This document shows, piece by piece, positions 35,120-46,859 of a stretch of 64,000 bases of DNA. The DNA lies in assembly GCF_011075055.1 (NCBI RefSeq), contig NW_025401182.1, forward strand, positions 43,008 through 107,007, in the 5' to 3' direction. A model generated the notes under the pieces. The model worked only from the letters and a program-made list of their open reading frames with translations. It made no database searches and was not told the origin of the DNA. Position numbers and translations under genes: made by a program. Position 1 is the stretch's first letter; every line of letters begins with the position of its first letter. This DNA is from Mangifera indica. Taxonomy: Eukaryota > Streptophyta > Magnoliopsida > Sapindales > Anacardiaceae.

Positions 35120-35894
35120 TTGAAAAAAGGCCAAACGACTATTTCCCACGTAAGGTTTGATGTTTTCTCAAATTTTTTTTTTTAATTATGAAAATATCAA
35201 ACATTTATCTATGACCGGTTAAATTTAACAGAATCTTAATGCTAAAAATTTTTTTCTCTTTTTGTCTCCCTAAACTTTAAAAATTAAAATTTTCTTCCAA
35301 CTTAAGTTTTAAAAAATAGTAGTTTCACCCTAAAGTTTCGTTTCGAAATCTCCGACGACATTTCCAGCTCTATTACCGATGGCCTCTCCCTCCAGAAGCA
35401 TCCTCTCCTTTCAGCAATCTCTCTCCTCCCATTTGACAGCCCGATCGACATTGAAGACACCTTGGGAGATGAAGAACTTCGTCGCTCGTCTTCCCCGACG
35501 AAGTTCTTCATCTCTCAAGATATCTCCGATGCTGATCGGGCCTCCAAATGAGAGGAAAGAGATCGCCAGAAGGAGAGGATACTTCGAGAGGGAGAGGTTA
35601 TTGGCAATGGAGCTGGAGATATTGTCGGAGATTTCAAAACGAAACCTTAGGGTGAAACTATCATTTTTTAAAACTTAGGTTGGGGAAAAATTTTAGTTTT
35701 CAAAGTTTAGGGGGGCAAAAATATATTCTATTTTAGTTTATTTTTTAATATTATAGAAAAAATAATAATTTTACCCTTATCACTGTTAATTTTAATTATT
35801 TATAGGTAGGTGTTTGTTGTTTCCATAGTTAAAGGGGGATATTTGAGAAAACATTAAACCTTGTGTGAGAAATAGTCGTTTGGCCTTGAAAAAA
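35120..35894. mobile_element. Palindromic Mutator-type MITE with perfect 9-bp target duplication
   Basis: The element occupies 35129-35885 (757 bp). Its ends GGCCAAACGACTATTTCCCA and the inverse of tgagaaatagtcgtttggcc pair, and the pairing continues inward through nearly the whole length to a centre near 35,495 (gaagaacttcgtcg...cgacgaagttcttc). TTGAAAAAA flanks it on both sides (35120-35128 and 35886-35894), the length typical of Mutator elements. HMA4 (about 41,466) and HMA5 (about 43,812) flanks show the same site unoccupied. The matching frames read from each arm (MKNFV...SEISKRN) are consequences of the palindrome, not genes. Confidence 0.9.
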
Positions 35895-36062
35895 CTTAAA
35901 ACACTTGTTTCTATTTAAGATGTAATCGTCCCCATCATCCCATACGACAACAACGATTTTTTAATGATTTTTTCTCTTTAACCATTTTTTTTTAATCTTT
36001 TAATTAATAGAGTGTGCCAAATTAGATCTTGAATGAAACTTTGTAGTTGAATGTTATATAGG

Positions 36063-36483
36063 CCAAAAGATTTGCTCACACCTAAGGGTTTAATGTAATG
36101 TCTAAATCATATCCTCTAATTTTTAAAAGTTTAAATCTCATTTATAAATAAAATTTTATTAAAAATATCAGTTAAAATTAAGAGTAAAATCATTATTTAA
36201 TAAAAATTTAAAAAATTAAAATTTTATTATATTTTTCCCTCTTAGTTTAAGAATTTTAAGAAAAAAATATATACTATTTAAACTTTAAAGAAGAGAAAAA
36301 TTATTAGTTTTTAAATTAAATGAAGAAAAATTATAATAAATCATTAATTTTTTAAATTTTAAATAGTAATCCTGCCATTAATTTTAATGAAGAGTTTTCA
36401 TAAAATTTTATTTTCTAGTCGAAGTTTGAATTTTTAAAATTGAAAAGAAAGAAAGAAAGACTTTGGGATTATATTCGGCCATG
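36063..36483. mobile_element. AT-rich foldback MITE-like element (second copy near 41,681)
   Basis: The left arm (ggccaaaagatttgctcaca, then aaaattttattaaaaatatc, then agagtaaaatcattatttaa) is the inverted counterpart of the right arm (attttaatgaagagttttca, aaaattttattttctag...attcggcc). A paralogous copy sits at 41,681 to about 42,062. Both copies occupy the same relative position in their array units, so insertion predates the array duplication. Confidence 0.55.
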
Positions 36484-37959
36484 TTACACATGCAGAATAT
36501 GAGATGTTGAATTGTACTCAAAGGAGCGAAAGTCCACCGCCAATCTTGAATTGATGAGCTTGAGCAGATACCCTTACCCACCGCCAAATCTTGTCGTCTA
36601 CCTGATGCGCATAGGAAGAATTGGAGGTGCATTGGGAGTCGTGATACATGCCACAATATCAATGTCGTATCCACAGGCAATTTTTTATTATAAAATTGAA
36701 ATTTTTATTCTTATTTTAATTTATATATATTATTTATTTTAAAATTTAAATAAATATACCATAACAATAATCAACTTTCTCAAAATATCACTCTTTAATT
36801 TTTTATACAGAAATTCTTTCTTTTTTCTCTCTTTTTCTCTCTTCTTTCTCCTCTTTCAAGTGACAGAATCATGTAGAAAAATCCTCTCTTTTCTTTCTCA
36901 TCTTCAAAAACAAAAGAAAGAATAGAAAAACTGAATTCTTCAGATTAAGAATTTTTCAAAATAAAGATAAAAAAAGAGCAATCCATAAAAACTCAGTCAT
37001 ATCCATTTTATAATCTGAAAGAAATGATGATTGAAGAAAACTATTTAGTAGGATTTAACTAAAAAAAAAAAAAATTGATATTTAAAGATTTAACTAAAAA
37101 AATTGACATTTAACTTAAAAAAAATAAAAAAAGTTTGGCGTAAGTTAACTAGAGAATAAAGGTTGGCGTTAGGGATACACAAATTAAAATAAAGGTAAAA
37201 ATTTCAATTTTCCTTTTTTAAAACTGGACAATCGAATCAATCCTCTCGTTGATTCGTATTTTAATTGATTCAATTATTTAATCAAAAAAATCAATCAATT
37301 AAAATTATTATTAAATTATAATAAATATATTTTATTTAAAAATTTATAAAAAATAAAATCAATCAAAAATTTATATCTATAAAAATTATTTTTTAAAAAA
37401 TATTAATTATCCATTTAATTTTAATGAAACAATTAAAATTAAAAAAATTTCAATTTTATAATTAAAAAAATATATAATTCTATAAATTATTATTTATAAA
37501 AGATATTTTAATAAATATAAGAAATTTTTTAAAATTTATTTTTTTAAAATTTTTAAAAATTTCTCTAATCTAATGAAAAATAACCAGATTATTAAAAATA
37601 ATTAAAATTTTAAAAAAATTCAAAATTTTGATCAACGCTGTCATCCAATAGGCAAACATATTGATTTTAATTTGAGTTGTCCAGTTGTAATCTTAACTTA
37701 AAATCAACGCATTCAAATCGAATGGCATAGATTGAAATTCAACCCTAGGGCTAGGGCTAGACTCGTGGTTCCATTAATAATGCACTCTTGTTCCATCATT
37801 CATTCTTGTTCAACATCCAGTAGCAGTTTTTTGTACTAGCTTTTCTGAATTTTAATTTCATAATACAATGCAAAATCAAAAACTTGACATTTAATAAACT
37901 CAAGAGGCAAACACACTTGATACTGATAACAATTAATGCATCAATTACCATTAATTCAA

Positions 37960-38691
37960 TTACATAATTGAGCAGGTTGAAGGATTTTCTTCAGAGAAGT
38001 AATCCCCACGACTCCAGCCACCACCACTGCCGCCCCAACTGTCATAAACTGGCCGTCCACAATAACCATCATAACTCACAAGTCTTTCATAACCCAGCCG
38101 TTGAAATGGCCCCCCATGATACTCATTGCAGTACATGCCAAACGGGTGACCCGGTGCCGGTACGGGAGCCTGGGGGATTGGTGCTACAACAAGAGCCTTG
38201 GGGGTTGGTGGCGCTGCTTCAGTCGCCTTGGCTGGTTGTGGCTTCGGTGGGTCTTTAATGACAACTTTTGGCTTGGGCTTGGCTGGAGGTACAATTTTAA
38301 TATTCTCGATGGATTCACCACCTTTGCAGCATATCTTTTGCTTGATCTTCTCAGGACTGCAACACACCACTTTGATCGTCACTGTCTTCTGCTTCTCGTC
38401 ATACACCTGGTCTTGTATTTCTGATCTTGTTCACAAGAATCAAATGCATTAACAAACAAACAACACGGAATTAATTATTAAACAGAAACGGAAGACACTC
38501 ACGAGGGAAACTACACAGCACTTTCTTCACTTTCCTGTAGCACTTCTCACACTGAAGATTAACCGTCAGCACCATTGTCGTAACTTTCTGCAACAACATT
38601 AAACAATCAAACAATATTATTTATAAAGAATTCTGAGATGGGCATGGTAAAATTAGAAGAATGATAAGATTTGAAAAACCTTCTCCCCCAT
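37960..38691 (-). CDS. HMA3: HMA-domain proline-rich protein with CaaX box CSIM
   Basis: Exons in transcript order: 38691-38680 (MGEK), 38587-38503, 38420-37960; 185 aa. The HMA domain has CxxC (VNLQCEKCYRK). The linker is rich in Pro, Lys and Ala (KPQPAKATEAAPPTPKALVV). The tail is conserved: FQRLGYERLVSYDGYCGRPV followed by YDSWGGSGGG. It ends ENPSTCSIM, a CaaX-type prenylation signal as in heavy-metal-associated isoprenylated plant proteins, so membrane association is expected. It is closest to HMA6 in the tail (both CSIM) and appears intact. Confidence 0.88.
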
Positions 38692-40341
38692 TGCAGGCCA
38701 GCTGCTCAGATCTGAGACTGAACCTCACTCTCAGAAATTAATGGCACAACATGAACTTATCTTTATCTTAAGAAGACGTAAGAGTTTGATTTCCGTACAT
38801 CAATATACACTATACTCTTGACACGTGTGTTGAGATTGCTGGCTCTTTACATATACATGTGCTGGCTGGCTTTGAATGATTGAGAGAGCAGCCCTGCCCT
38901 GCCCGTACATAAATGTTGAAAAAACAATGTGTGCCCGCATTTGTCAACCGTACACGTGTTCGGGCAATGGGTCCATGACTCAATCACAAGGCAACACGGC
39001 GTCGGTGTAAAAAATTTACGGATATTAAATTTTTTATCCTGATTTAGCTTCATTTATATTTTTATATCACATGTTTTTACAACCTAAATGTTTTTACTAC
39101 CTAGCATGTTACAATATATAAATTATTTTTATTTTCAATTTTACAAAAATCATACAAAAATAACACTATTATTTCTTTTTTTTTATTTATTATAAAGAGA
39201 GAATATGTATTGGTATTTAATATTAATATTTAAAATAAAACTTATATATGTGTTAGATAAGATCAAATGAATTTAAAAATTTTTTAGTTTAAATTTTTTA
39301 AATTAAATATACAAAATTTTAAACTTACTTAATCTTATCTCCCTAAATTTTGGTTAACATTAATTTTATATTGAAACAGTATTTGGAAAAATAATCCAAT
39401 AAACCACTCGTGAAGCATATGCAATGAAGGTCTTGACATGAGACATAAAACATATAATATAAAATATATGCAAAGATAAAAAACAAAGAATATTTACATA
39501 GAATATTATAGAGAATATTGCATAGAATATAATGAATATAATCTATAGAATCTTGCAGAAAATATAGTGAATATGCAGAAGAATTTCCCTGTTTACTTCC
39601 ATTTTTTCATTAATGTGAATGTACATATGTGCATGAATTTAATACTATCACTAGAGTAATAAAAAAGGGGGACTAAAATTCAGATAAAATGGTGGAAAAA
39701 GGATATGCATCATAACATGTTTAATTAATTAGTGTCATCATATCAGTTGTCTAAGTGAAAAATTTTAGGGTTTTTTTTTTTCCTTCCTTAAAACCGAAGA
39801 AAAGAAAACTTACGACTTATTTTGTAAACCAAATTCGGGAAATGTATAATTTTTAGATATAAGATTAAACAAACAACAACCTGCCTGCCTATCCCTCATA
39901 TCATATCATATCATATCATATCATAGGCTTACAAAATTAATTTGAAAGCTTAATTAAAACATCAAATCAACTTATGACATTAGAATCATTCTATTTAATA
40001 TTTATAGCAAAGAGACTCCAACCCAAAACAGGTGTTAAAACAACACAAATAACCTTAGGTAGCTTTAAAACATTTATTATTTAATATTATCTCATAATTA
40101 TATTTAATAATTCCATTTTAATAATTGTGAAGATGATGCAAAAACAGAGACAATAATTTTGCCAATTGATAAAAGTATTATCTTATTAATAACCTTGTTT
40201 TTATCTTGTACAATAATTTTGTACTAAGAACCAAACCAAAGGGGCAACGACAAATCATGCATGCACCTCCATTAATTTTCACATTATTCTGCAAGCTGCA
40301 TTAGGATTTTCTTCGCAAAAGCAATCACATCGATTGCCTCT
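38692..40341. other. Spacer between HMA3 and HMA4
   Basis: HMA3 promoter (38,692-39,010, with gacacgtgtgttgag and a tacatatacatgtgctggct block), then the duplicated flank shared with 29,640 and 44,690, then the 3' flank shared with 63,380-64,000, including a (CATAT)n tract at 39,897-39,925. Bases 40,279-40,341 are the out-of-use tail of HMA4 beyond its premature stop. Confidence 0.6.
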
Positions 40342-41082
40342 CTAACAATAGCAACCGCCCCTGCCACCACCCCAGCTATCATACACCGGTCTCCCGTAGT
40401 ATCCATCATAGCATATCGGCGGTCCACGGTATCCTAGTTGGTAACATGGCCCACCTCCTTGCCCCTCGTAGCATTCCCTGCAACACACTCTCACAGGGTT
40501 CTGCGGGAAGCAAGGGGCTGGGGCTGTGGCTGCTGATGGGGCTGGTTTCTCTTTAGGTTTCTCCGATTTTTTTGATTGTCCAGGGTCTTTCGGTCCGGGG
40601 GGATCTGGTGGTGGCCTCGGAGTCTCTGTCGGTACTTCCTTTTTAGGTTTCTCCTCTTTTGGCTTTGGCTTGGGTGGAGGTACAATTTCAATACCCTTGA
40701 TGGATTCACCACCTTTGCAGGATATCTTTTGCTTGATCTTCTCAGGACTGCAACACACCACTTTGATCGTCACTGTGTTCTGCTTCTCGTCATACACCTG
40801 GTCTTGTATTTCTGATCTCGTTCACAAGAATCAAATGCATTAACAAACAAACAACACGGAATTAATTATTAAACAGAAATGGAAGACACTCACGAGGGTA
40901 TTTACACAGCACTTTCTTCACTTTCCTGTAGCACTTCTCACACTGAAGATCAACCTTCAACACCATTGTCACAACTTTCTGCAACAACATTAAACAATCA
41001 AACAATATTATTAACAAAGAATTCTGAGATGGGCATGGTAAAATTAGAAGAATGATAAGATTTGAAAAACCTTCTTCCCCAT
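40342..41082 (-). CDS. HMA4: HMA-domain proline-rich protein, premature stop before CaaX
   Basis: Exons in transcript order: 41082-41071 (MGKK), 40978-40894, 40811-40342; 188 aa. The CxxC motif is intact (VDLQCEKCYRK). The linker is Lys/Glu/Pro-rich (PKPKEEKPKKEVPTETPRPP), and a Cys-containing middle (VRVCCRECYEGQGGG) leads to YYGRPVYDSWGGG and ends GCYC-stop. After that TAG (40342-40344) the same frame continues RGNRCDCFCEENPNAACRIM to a TGA at 40279-40281. The family CaaX box is therefore intact but lies behind a single stop codon. The protein as encoded lacks the prenylation signal unless the stop is read through. Confidence 0.87.
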
Positions 41083-42648
41083 TGCTGCTGGCCAGCTGCT
41101 CAGGTCTGAGACTTAACCTCACTCTCAGAAATTAATGACACAACATGAAGTTATCTTTATCTTAGGAAGACGTAAGAGTTTGATTTCCGTACATCAATAA
41201 CTACTAGATGTAAGAGTTTGGTTTCCGTACATCAATTTATTATGATGTTGACACGTGTGTTGAGTTTGATTGCTGGCTCTTTATATGTGCATGTGCTGGC
41301 TGGAAAAGAAGTGATACCGATTTCAAGAATAAATGATGAACAGAAGAATGTGTGTCCACAATTGCCAACTGTACATGTGTTCGTGCCATGGATCCGTGAC
41401 TCACCAAGGCAAGAACAGGACGTCGCTGAAAGAATTTAAGTGGATTATTTATGAATAATACTGTATTTGAAAAAACTTAGAACACTTGTTTCCATTTAAG
41501 ATGTAATCGTCGTCCAGATGAGCCATCATCCCATACGACAGCAACGATTTTTTCTCTTTAACCGTTTTTTTTAAATCTTTTAATTAATAGAGTGAGCCAA
41601 ATTAGATCTTGAATTACCTATTTTGTATTAAAGAGAAACTAAGATGTGAATGAAACTTTATACTTGAATGTTATATAGGCCAAAAGATTTGTTCACACCT
41701 GTAATCTCAAATTTATATTTTTTAATTTTTAAATGATTAAATCTCATTCATAAGTAAAATTTTATTAAAAATATCAATTAAAATTAAGAGTAAAATTGTT
41801 ATTTAATAAAAATTTAAATCATTAAAGTTTTATTATATTTTTCTCTTTTAATTCAAAAATTTTTAAAAATATATATATATATTTTAAACTTTAGAGAAAA
41901 AAAAAATTATTAGTTTTAAATTGAGTAGAGAAAAATTATAGTAAAACATTAATTTTTTAAATCATTTTATTAAATAACAATTTTATTTTTAATTTTAATA
42001 AAGAGTTTTAATAAAATTTTACTTCCTAGTAAAAATTTGAATTTTTAAAAATTGAAAAAAAAAAAAAGACATAATTTTATTATAAAAATATCTATCTTTT
42101 GAATTTAATACATCACTAAAGCAATCCAAAAAGGGGACTAAAATTTAGATAAAGTGGTGGAAAAGGATATGCACTATAATATGTTTAATTAGCTACATCG
42201 TATCAGCTGTCTAAGTGAAATTCTAAGGTTTTTTCTTTCTAAGAAAAGAAAACTAAGAAATTATTTTGTAAACCAAATTCGAGAAATGTGTAATTTTAGA
42301 TAAAAGATTAAACAATATTACCTTATAAGCATACAAAATTTGAACCCTACTTTACTCCTAATTAAAATATATTCCTCCCCAAATTGTCTCAATCACAATT
42401 CAATCAACAAATTAATTTGATAGCATTAGAATCATTTTATTTAATATTTATAACAAAGAGACTCGAACTTAAAACACGCGTTAAAAAAGCACAAATAATT
42501 AATTTCCAGTGTTTTTATTTTTATTCTTATTCTCTTGTACAATAATTTTGTACTAAGAACCAAACCATAGGCCACCCAAATGCCCACCATCACAAGTGAG
42601 CTATATCTTCAACACAGCGACAAATGATGCATGCACGTCCATTAATTT
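41083..42648. other. Spacer between HMA4 and HMA5
   Basis: HMA4 promoter (with gacacgtgtgttgag near 41,240), the empty site for the 35,129 element (about 41,466), the second copy of the AT-rich foldback element (41,681-42,062) and the 3' flank of HMA5 shared with 33,880-34,207. No gene is present. Confidence 0.55.
41681..42062. mobile_element. AT-rich foldback MITE-like element, second copy
   Basis: It starts ggccaaaagatttgttcaca and has the same alternating tracts as the 36,063 copy (aaaattttattaaaaatatc, agagtaaaattgttatttaa), with arms that pair with the right side. Boundaries are approximate. Confidence 0.5.
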
Positions 42649-43455
42649 TCACATTATTCGGCATGCACCGCCACTGCCACCACCCCAGCTATCACAAACC
42701 GGTCTCCCGTAGCATCCACAGTAGCGTATCGGCAGGTCATGGTAGCGTACGCTGCAACACACTATCTGCAGGTAGCATACGCTGCAAAACACTATCTGCA
42801 CGTGGCAGTTCCAGCAACACTCTGGATGTGGCTGTTTCGGCAACACTGTGGCGGCGCTGCTGCTGCCGCACCTGCCGCAGCTGCAGCCGCTGCCGCCGCT
42901 GCCGCAGGGTTCGCCTTTGCCGCTGCTGCCGCAGCTGCAGCCGCAGGGTTCGCCTTTGTCGCCTTTCTCGCCTTTGTCGCCTTTGTCGCCTTTGTCACCT
43001 TTGTCGCCTTTGTCGCCTTTCTCGCCTTTGTCGCCTTTCTCGCCTTTGTCGCCTTTCTCGCCTTTGCTGGACAACAAATTTAAACCTTTGCAGCATAACT
43101 TTTGCTTGATCTTCTCAGGACAGCAATACACCACTTTGATCGTCACTGTGTTCTTCTTCTCGTCATACACCTGGTCTTGTATTTCTGATCTTGTTCACAA
43201 GAACCAAATGCATTAACAAACAAACAACACGGAATTAATTATTAAACAGAAACGGAAGACACTCACGAGGGTATTTACACAGCAGTCTCTTCACTTTCCT
43301 GTAGGACTTCTCACACTGAAGATTAACCTTCCACACCGTTGTCTCAACATTCTGCAAAAACATTAAACAATCCAACAATATTATTAATAAAGAATTCTGA
43401 GATGGGCATGGTAAAATTAAAAGAATGATAAGATTTGAAAAACCTTCTCCCCCAT
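42649..43455 (-). CDS. HMA5: HMA-like protein with collagen-like Gly-Xaa-Yaa tract, CxxC changed to CxxS
   Basis: Exons in transcript order: 43455-43444 (MGEK), 43351-43267, 43184-42649; 210 aa. The metal loop reads LQCEKSYRK, so the second Cys of CxxC is Ser, and classical metal binding is doubtful. The linker is unlike any sibling: a tract of GEKGDK/GDKGDK triplets (about residues 64-103), then a Cys/Gly-rich block (PCGCSCGSSGKGEPC, GCSCGRCGSSS), then several Cys pairs. It ends YCGCYGRPVCDSWGGGSGGA followed by CRIM, an intact CaaX box. The frame is open through the repeat, so it is not obviously dead. The repeat makes strong open frames on both strands; only this strand fits the family. Confidence 0.8.
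42949..43073. repeat. 9-bp-unit GC-rich minisatellite in HMA5 exon 3
   Basis: The plus strand repeats (tcgcctttg/tcgcctttc) about 13 times, encoding on the minus strand alternating GDK and GEK triplets. It is much richer in GC than its surroundings. Confidence 0.9.
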
Positions 43456-43849
43456 TGCTGCTGGCCAGCTGCTCAGGTCTGAGACTGAACTCAGAAATTA
43501 ATGACACAACATGAAGTTATCTTCATCTTAAGAAGGAGTAAGAGTTTGATTTCCGTACATTAATAACCATTAAGATGTTGACACGTGTGTTGATTTTGAT
43601 TGCTGGCTTTTTACATGTGCATGTGCTGGCTGAAAAAGAAGTGACACCAATTTGAAGAATAAATGATGAACACCAATTTTACATGTGCATGTGCGACAAA
43701 CTTTGTCTTAATGATGAACACAAGTAATTAATTGCCAACTGTACACGTGTACGTGCCATGGATCCATGACTCACCAAGTCAATAGATGGATCGTCTATGA
43801 ATAATACTATAATTGAAAAACTTAAAACACTTGTTCTATTTACATATGC

Positions 43850-44110
43850 ATGTGCTGGCTCACTATCAGAAACTAATGACACAGCTTGAACTTATCTTAT
43901 GTTATAAAGACGCAAGATTTGATTTCCGTACATCAATATGCTGGCTCTTTACATATGCATGTGCTGGCTGGCTTTGAATGATTGAGACCTGCCCACACAA
44001 CCATACAAAATGATGAATAAAAGAACGTATGCCCACAATTGCCAACCGTACACGTGTTTGTGCCATGGATCCATAACTCAATCACAAGGCAACCCGGCGT
44101 CGGTGTAGGA
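43850..44110 (-). other. Orphan copy of the HMA promoter without its gene
   Basis: The block gatttccgtacatcaatatg, then ctctttacatatgcatgtgc, then ccaaccgtacacgtgtttgt, then tgccatggatcc matches the DNA upstream of HMA1 and HMA3, yet no HMA exons follow on its left. HMA5's own promoter lies between. It is most simply a relic of a deleted array member. Confidence 0.6.
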
Positions 44111-46859
44111 ATTTAACTGGGTGATGGATGGAACGTTTAAAAAGCCCAAGCGATTTATTTCTATTTAACTTGCACTGAAACCTTAAAAAAAATTATTTTT
44201 AACTTTTTAAAACTTAAACAACCGTTTATAAGTAAAATTTTTAAAAAAAATTTTAATTAAAATTAAAAATAAAATTATTATTTAATAAAATAATTAAAAA
44301 TTCTACAATTAGTTATATTTTTTCTTAAATTTTAAAAACTAATAACTTCAATTTGACCTAAAATTTTTAAATTTCGAAAAATAATTATTTTTTCTCATAT
44401 TTAGGGTTTTTTTTCCTTTCTATTCAGACTACTATCTTCGGCAAATAATATCTTCTCTTTCTTTTACCCAACAATGCCTCTTCCTTTGGTGATGCCCCTC
44501 GGTTTGAAGTCTTTTCTTTTTAGAGAAAATCTAGATATCTTTTATCTAGATTAAAAATTCCAAATTAAGAAGACCCTTGTTTGGACTGTAAGTATTGTCT
44601 AGATGAGTCGTCATTTGAGACAACAACACCAGACCAAGGTATTGTCGTGGTCTAGATGATGGGCTCCTTTACCGATATTAAATTTTTTACTCTAATTTAG
44701 GTTCATTTATATTTTTATATCATATTTTTTTACACCCTAAATGTTTTTACTATCATACATGTTACAATATCTAAATTATTCTTATTTTCAATTTTGAGAA
44801 ATCATTGAAAAACAATACTATTATTTCTTTCTTCTTTGAATTTTTTATAAAGAGAGAATATGTGTAGGTATTTAATATTAATATTTGAAATAAAATTTAT
44901 AAATGTGTAAGATAAGATCAAGTGAATTTAAAAATTTTTTTATTTATATTTTTTAGATTAAATGTAACAAAGTTTTTAAATTTTAACTTGCTTAATCTTA
45001 TCTCCCTAAATTCTGATTAGAGTTAATTTCATATTGAAGTAGTATATGGAAAAATAATCTAATAGGTCACTCGTGAAACGTATGCAATGAAGGTCTTGAC
45101 ATAAGATATAAAACATATGCAAAGATAAAAAGCAAAGAATATTTATGTAGAATCTTATAGAGAATGTTGCATAGAATGTATCGTATATAATGCATTATAT
45201 TCAACAAGCAAAGAATATCATACATAAAATCCTGCAGAGAATATAATGAATATGCAGAAGACTTTGCCTATTTACTTCCATTTTTTCATTCATGTGAATG
45301 TACATATGTGCATGTTTTTGCAAATATTTTCTATAAAAGTATTTGCTTGTTTTCCTATGAAAATAATATAATATATAATATAAGAGTATTAAATATATAC
45401 AACATAGACATTGGATTGTTTTCTCGTGCATAAAGAAAATTCAGTAAACAGTTTTATCGATTATCGATAGTGGCAATGTAATGGGAGGACGATAGTTGAA
45501 GTTTTCTTATAAACGGAAGTATAATTGTATAGTGTTAAATTTAATTCGATTCAAATTCAATTAAATAATTCAATATAAATTACCAATTAAATAATTTAAT
45601 GTAAACCTCAATTTGATTTAGATTGAATTATTGTTTAATTTGAATTCAAGCTAATTAAAATTGAAAATTGTTGTTGGGTTAAGGAGAAATAGATTGGCGA
45701 TGACGCTAAGGGTCGGTGTTGTCGCTAACCTTTTCTCTCACCAACCTTTGCTTTTTTATCTTTTTTTTTTTTTTTTTTGGTTGATTCCATTCACTTTGGA
45801 ATATCAAAAGGGAACTCTTACAATTTTCTAATTTTTAGATTTCTTATAATTATTTTTTTCAATATGAATTTTGGTATCTGTTAAACAAGAATATTGGGTA
45901 TATATTACCAAAATAAAATCAAGTTAATAAAAGAAAATGAAATAAAGTAATTTTTTTAATCCAATTCACCTATCCGTTTCTTTAAAAAATGTTACTCAAA
46001 CTTGTTAGTTGAGTATAATTTATTTTATGTATGTTGTTGATTGAAAATTATCAAATATAGGGGATTGAGTTTTAAATTTGCATAGTTATTTGAAAATATC
46101 AAGAACACTCATTTGAAAAGATAAATGAAATCTCACATCAAATTTAACAATTTTCTTGTATTATTTATGTCATTAAAAAATTATTTTAAAATATAACTTT
46201 AAAATGAAGTTGATATCAATCATATTAATTTAATGATACTTCAATTTATTTGATTAAAAATAATTATTTTTTATTAATCTTTTATTAATATATGAAAGAG
46301 GCGTCTAATTAAGTTTATTGTATGAAAATGTTTTGATCGAGAGAGGAATACTTCCCAGTGTTAACAAGTTAGTGCAAAGAGATGAAAATGGCAATTATAT
46401 CTGTGGGCTGGGCTGTTATGCGGAAACTAAATCAAATCATGACTGTCTGTCTTTCAATAAATTCATCAATTCAAAAATTAAAGTCAGTGGAGTTCCTTCC
46501 ATCTTGTCTCATTTATGGTTGCGTAGAAAAATCAATTGAACATTTAATTTGATCCATTTTTCTGCTATGAAAATATAGATATGCACTTATGAATTGAATA
46601 CAAGATTCAAAACTTGGGAGGGAGATGTACTACAAAAACATATATAAAATGGGTTTTATTTAAAATAATAAAATATAAACTGTTTGTATTATTATTTTAT
46701 TTATTAAGTTGTAAATGTAATATTATGTTATTTTAACCATAATCCAATGGTTGAAAAATCGTTAGGAAATTATTGAGCTACCACATAGAAATAAAAAAAC
46801 CTACCAACTATTTCTATCATACAGATGGACAGCTCTTATACGTAAAGTTTGAAAACACA

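Larger units (their letters stand above)
34851..37959. other. Spacer between HMA2 and HMA3
   Basis: It contains the HMA2 promoter (34,851-35,119; the G-box-like motif is degraded here to gcacttgtg), the palindromic Mutator-type element (35,129-35,885), the shared array flank (35,895-36,060), an AT-rich inverted-repeat element (about 36,063-36,480), then very AT-rich DNA. Near 37,818-37,855 is the unoccupied counterpart of the site where the 13-kb MULE inserted next to HMA6. No intact gene is present. Confidence 0.6.

Noticed and set aside
35302..35678. Two similar small proteins on opposite strands (MKNFV...SEISKRN) at 35.3-35.7 kb
   Set aside because: They are mirror translations of the two arms of a palindromic MITE, so their similarity follows from the DNA palindrome.
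40279..40344. Read-through or selenocysteine-like recoding at the HMA4 TAG
   Set aside because: Plants do not use selenocysteine and UAG is not its codon; no read-through context is evident. A simple premature stop is the plainer reading.
42624..43216. Long plus-strand frames rich in Ala/Phe, Arg/Cys or Pro/Leu over HMA5
   Set aside because: They are produced by the 9-bp GC-rich repeat read on the wrong strand; only the minus-strand frame fits the gene family and its splice sites.
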